This document shows, one piece after another, positions 6,112 through 8,001 of a DNA stretch of 8,001 nt. Under the pieces are notes generated by a model. The model was not told the origin of the DNA. It searched no databases and worked only from the letters and a program-made list of their open reading frames with translations. Every line of letters starts with the position of its first letter. The first letter of the stretch is position 1. Source of the stretch: Treponema sp. (GTDB lineage Bacteria; Spirochaetota; Spirochaetia; Treponematales; Breznakiellaceae). Location of the stretch: NCBI GenBank assembly GCA_031263265.1, contig JAISGE010000070.1:1-8001 (forward strand), written 5' to 3'. The position numbers were made by a program, and so were the translations under genes.

Positions 6112-6498
6112 TCAGCCTTTTCTAACATGCAAGGGAATCGAACTTATTTCTTTATCATCAATGTATAACACAAAATTAATGACCCCGCTGCCTTTAAAAC
6201 GCAGGTTAGAAATGGTAAAAACCAAATGAGAGACTGCGGTGGCATTGCCCACCCCTTTGACATCCACGTTGCCATTTATGGCATCCATGTTCATTTCCCC
6301 GTTGAGATCCCTGGTTTCAATCCTGAAATGATGGTTAGAAAATTCCCAGAGGTCAAAACGTATCCTGATGACCACCGACAACTGGGGATGCATACAGGGA
6401 AAGGTACGGGAAATGATCGTATCAAAAGTTCCAACAATGGTAAGTTTACCATTGTTTTCCTGGGCAAAATCACAAAAGGTAAATAATTCAATTCTCAT
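6112..6498 (-). CDS. DUF6941-like small protein of unknown function
   Basis: This 128-aa protein begins MRIELFTFCDFAQENNGKL and continues with TIVGTFDTI. I recognise this N-terminal signature, with its CD(F/Y)AQ..NGKL(T/S)I(I/V)GTFD core, from a family of small beta-rich bacterial proteins of unknown function (DUF6941). The middle repeats alternating hydrophobic strands and the C-terminus (VINFVLYIDDKEISSIPLHV) fits a compact beta-sandwich. No signal peptide, membrane segment or catalytic motif is visible, so a cytoplasmic location is likely. The ATG at 6498-6496 is chosen because it starts the conserved domain and has AAGAGG at 6508-6503, 4 nt upstream (rather close). A longer in-frame start at 6576 would translate the structured leader and is rejected. 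The gene converges on the YugP-like gene with 3 nt between stops. No function is claimed. Confidence 0.82.
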   Translation of the reverse strand: MRIELFTFCDFAQENNGKLTIVGTFDTIISRTFPCMHPQLSVVIRIRFDLWEFSNHHFRIETRDLNGEMNMDAINGNVDVKGVGNATAVSHLVFTISNLRFKGSGVINFVLYIDDKEISSIPLHVRKG

Positions 6499-6527
6499 AA
6501 AACCTCTTACGGCACACCTTATTCTAG

Positions 6528-6589
6528 AGGCTGCTCGTACAATCAAGCAGCCTAAGATCTGGGTAGGTACGTTCACGGGGATTACCTAC
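6528..6589 (-). promoter_or_regulatory. Structured 5' leader of the DUF6941-like gene (two hairpins)
   Basis: Two stems lie in the probable untranslated leader. AGGCTGCT (6528-6535) pairs with AGCAGCCT (6546-6553) over a 10-nt loop. GTAGGTA (6563-6569) pairs with TACCTAC (6583-6589) over 13 nt, with flanking GGG (6561) and CCC (6593-6595) offering extra pairing. Alternative pairing exists between GGGG (6577-6580) and CCCC (6604-6607). No T tract follows on either strand, so a terminator is unlikely. No known riboswitch was recognised. It may be a cis-regulatory RNA or a remnant of a repeat. Confidence 0.4.
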
Positions 6590-6800
6590 AAACCCTTGTA
6601 AGCCCCTACCACCCACTCTTAAATATAGTGAAGATTTTAGGTTAATATAGCATAAAACGGTAAAATATACCTATACTCAGTCCAAAAAATAAGACCAAAA
6701 CCATAAAAAAATACGGTACTATGATACTATGTGCGGGCTTCAAGCCGCTGGTTTAATCCTTTGCGGTGAAAGGTCAGGAATGAGGAATAGATAAAGTATA
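6590..6800. other. AT-rich intergenic stretch without a gene
   Basis: No open frame of useful length or recognisable protein fragment is seen on either strand. The region holds the candidate minus-strand promoter (6644-6652), many short A runs, and a small GC-rich near-palindrome: GCGGGCTT (6733-6740) against AAGCCGC (6742-6748), with one bulged G. From here rightward the composition shifts to AT-rich, marking a possible boundary between the conserved backbone and accessory DNA. Confidence 0.55.
6644..6652 (-). promoter_or_regulatory. Possible extended -10 promoter for the DUF6941-like gene
   Basis: The minus strand reads TGCTATATT (6652-6644), an extended -10 element (TGn plus TATATT). No good -35 box is visible at the expected distance, which is tolerated by extended -10 promoters. 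It would give a leader of about 140 nt that includes both hairpins. Confidence 0.35.
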
Positions 6801-6829
6801 TTGACAAGCATTAAAAAATATACTATCAT
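6801..6829 (+). promoter_or_regulatory. Near-consensus sigma70 promoter of the ProC/ComER-like gene
   Basis: A perfect TTGACA (6801-6806), an optimal 17-nt spacer and TATCAT (6824-6829) predict a start near 6836 and a leader of about 17 nt carrying AGGAG (6843-6847). The in-frame TTG at 6829 overlaps the -10 box, which rules it out as the start codon and supports ATG 6853. Confidence 0.75.
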
Positions 6830-6852
6830 TGTATAAAACAATAGGAGTACGT

Positions 6853-7665
6853 ATGAAAATTGGTATTATTGGTTATGGAAGCATGGGAAAAATGATTCTC
6901 GAAAAATTTATAGAAACAAAAACCGTTGATCCATCAGACTTGTTTGTTTCAAACAGGACGTATGCTAAAATAATGGATTTAAATAAAATTCATCCTCAAT
7001 TAAATATATGCAGAAATAATAGCGACGCGGTAAAAGAGGTGGATATGGTTTTTATTTGTGTAAAACCATGGGAAATAAAAATAGTATTATCTGAAATAGG
7101 TAATGACATCAAGGATAATTGTCATATAGTCTCATTAAACGGCAGCGTATTATTCAAACAATTAGAACAGATAGGCAAAAACAAGAAAATATCAAAAATG
7201 ATTCCGAGTGTTATGGCAGAAGTAAATAAATCAGTAACCTTAATTTGCCATAATACGTATGTAAACTATAATGATAAAACTATTCTAAAAGGATTACTGG
7301 AATGTTTTGGAACCGTTACTGAAGTGCCTGAGATGGAAATAGGCATGGGTTCTGAATTGACTAGTTGTATGCCTGGATTTATAGGCGCCATATTCAAAGT
7401 AATAACCGACGAAGCTGAGAGACATACGACAATACCTAAAGAGCAGATAACGCAAATGGTACTAGAAACGTTATATGGGACCGGAACATTATTATTAGAA
7501 AAAGGAATGAGTTTTGATACATTAATAAATAGAGTTGCGACAAGAGGGGGAATAACGGAAGAAGGGACAAAAATAATAGCGGAAAAGTTGCCTGAAATAA
7601 TAAAAGAAATGTTTGAAAAGACACGGGAAAAAAGGAGCATAATAACCGAAAAAGCCCAACTATAA
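6853..7665 (+). CDS. Pyrroline-5-carboxylate reductase family protein (ProC/ComER-like)
   Basis: This 270-aa protein has the normal length of P5C reductases, which reduce 1-pyrroline-5-carboxylate to proline with NAD(P)H. It starts MKIGIIGYGSMG, with the dinucleotide-binding GxGxxG at residues 7-12. Its next landmarks are the Rossmann segment DMVFICVKPWE and a domain ending in RVATRGGITEEGT (Thr230, Gly232, Gly233, Thr235), equivalent to the family's TxPGGTT active-site loop. The SCMPGFIGAIFKVITDEAE helix and KMIPSV segment look closer to the ComER-type branch of the family than to housekeeping ProC, so proline synthesis is not assured. ATG 6853 has AGGAG 5 nt upstream. Codon use is strongly AT-rich: a spot count gives 18 G+C in 60 bases at 7561-7620, against 40 in 60 at 5701-5760 in the YugP-like gene. 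This suggests horizontal acquisition, perhaps from Firmicutes. It is single and has its own promoter. Confidence 0.85.
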   Translation: MKIGIIGYGSMGKMILEKFIETKTVDPSDLFVSNRTYAKIMDLNKIHPQLNICRNNSDAVKEVDMVFICVKPWEIKIVLSEIGNDIKDNCHIVSLNGSVLFKQLEQIGKNKKISKMIPSVMAEVNKSVTLICHNTYVNYNDKTILKGLLECFGTVTEVPEMEIGMGSELTSCMPGFIGAIFKVITDEAERHTTIPKEQITQMVLETLYGTGTLLLEKGMSFDTLINRVATRGGITEEGTKIIAEKLPEIIKEMFEKTREKRSIITEKAQL

Positions 7666-7666
7666 A

Positions 7667-7805
7667 CGCGCGAAGCATTGCCGTTCCTGCCTTGCTAAAA
7701 CATGTATGTTATTCCGGCTTTTACAAAACTGTTATCACTAAATTGGCCGAAAAGCCCTTCATCACTGCCCAGGAATACACCGGGAAGCTCGTGGTCCCGG
7801 TATAA
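7667..7805 (+). pseudogene. Open-frame fragment just upstream of the HicA-like sequence (unidentified, possible antitoxin remnant)
   Basis: A frame without ATG runs up to TAA 7803-7805 and overlaps the end of the reductase gene. Its last residues read KPFITAQEYTGKLVVPV. The phrase EYTGKLVV recalls the segment linking the HicB antitoxin fold to its DNA-binding helix (family pattern roughly YSGKxxxR), but this is a short resemblance and the helix itself is missing. No ribosome-binding site or convincing start is present; TTG at 7692 is the only standard candidate. The stop codon falls exactly at the junction with the HicA-like frame, as for translationally coupled genes. I treat it as a remnant of uncertain identity. 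It may equally be non-coding. Confidence 0.25.
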
Positions 7806-8001
7806 AACAGGCCGATTTGGTTCGGCTGCTCTTACAGAAAGGCGTTGTTTTTATCCGTCACGGGGCACATCACGACTGGTATAAAAATCCTTTCACCGGA
7901 ATCAGTGAAGCTGTTCCCCAACATAGAGAAATAAAAGAACATCAAAAACTTGTCGTAAAATGGCTAATCGTTAAAACGGTGGATAACGGCAATTCGCTTC
8001 A
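7802..8001 (+). pseudogene. HicA-like mRNA interferase toxin, apparently lacking its start codon (runs off the right edge)
   Basis: HicA toxins are small double-stranded-RNA-binding-fold nucleases that cleave mRNA and are neutralised by HicB. Reading from 7802, the frame gives (I)KQADLVRLLLQKGVVFIRHG, then AHHDWYKNPFTGISEAVPQH and REIKEHQK. This matches the HicA layout: helix with LxxLLxKxG, strand, the G(S/A)HH motif with the catalytic histidine (His codons 7868-7873), and the VPxHxEIKE element. The codon where Met is expected is ATA (7802-7804). No in-frame ATG or GTG exists after the upstream stop at 7739-7741, and the only alternative is TTG 7817 with no ribosome-binding site. A typical HicA would end soon after VVKWL, yet this frame stays open to the window end. 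An inactive or decaying toxin is the best reading; a single-base sequencing error is possible. Any partner could lie beyond base 8001. Confidence 0.7.

Noticed and set aside
6528..6553. 8-bp hairpin as an intrinsic terminator
   Set aside because: No T tract follows on either strand, and it lies upstream rather than downstream of the nearest gene.
6499..6576. Upstream in-frame start extending the DUF6941-like protein by 26 residues
   Set aside because: The extension translates the hairpin region, lacks family similarity, and the internal ATG begins the conserved MRIELFTFCD signature with a nearby ribosome-binding site.
6730..6780. Possible tRNA-Sec anticodon arm (CTTCAAG within a GC-rich near-palindrome)
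   Set aside because: The flanking bases do not form a proper anticodon stem, and no acceptor, D or T arm or CCA end could be placed. Probably a chance palindrome.
6829..6852. TTG 6829 as the start of the ProC/ComER-like gene
   Set aside because: It overlaps the -10 box of a near-consensus promoter. ATG 6853 has an AGGAG at 5 nt and begins the canonical MKIGIIGYGSMG.
7702..7884. 60-codon plus-strand frame at the right end
   Set aside because: It overlaps the HicA-like frame in another register, has no ribosome-binding site and gives no recognisable protein pattern.

Overview
The window most likely comes from a spirochaete, probably a host-associated Treponema of the termite-gut or rumen type. 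Three things suggest this: a putative surface lipoprotein built from GGGVY...TFTMSGG beta-helix repeats, a large signal-peptide-bearing M16 zinc protease, and a moderately GC-rich gene set with AT-rich intergenic DNA. This is inferred from protein style; no species marker is complete here.

Layout. Positions 1-99 (minus) hold the first 33 codons of prolyl-tRNA synthetase. A divergent intergenic region (100-420) follows. It holds a minus-strand promoter for proS, a 126-bp near-palindrome (181-306) and a strong plus-strand promoter (325-352). That plus-strand promoter drives a large beta-helix lipoprotein gene ending at 2385. Its beginning is disrupted by a G21 / low-complexity / C17 block (423-565), which looks like a sequencing or assembly artefact or else an extreme homopolymer locus. 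After a hairpin, a PqqL-like M16 protease (2475-5348) is transcribed from a promoter so close to its ATG that its mRNA may be leaderless. A YugP-type membrane zinc protease (5425-6108) follows on the same strand. A small DUF6941-like gene (6112-6498, minus) converges on it, with only 3 nt between the two stop codons. That gene appears to have a long, hairpin-rich 5' leader.

From about 6590 to the end the character changes: AT-rich intergenic DNA, a conspicuously AT-rich ProC/ComER-like reductase gene (6853-7665) with its own near-consensus promoter, then a decayed stretch. The last 200 bases encode a clear HicA-toxin-like sequence whose expected start codon is ATA rather than ATG. This end looks like acquired, partly degraded accessory DNA.

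Functionally, the central block is cell-envelope oriented: a surface lipoprotein, a probably exported M16 peptidase and an integral-membrane peptidase. Separate promoters and hairpins argue against one operon. No CRISPR array, rRNA, convincing tRNA or complete insertion sequence was seen. The most notable signals are the homopolymer block at the lipoprotein start, the 126-bp dyad element and the apparent start-codon loss in the HicA-like toxin. I did not find convincing evidence of a wholly new multi-gene system.
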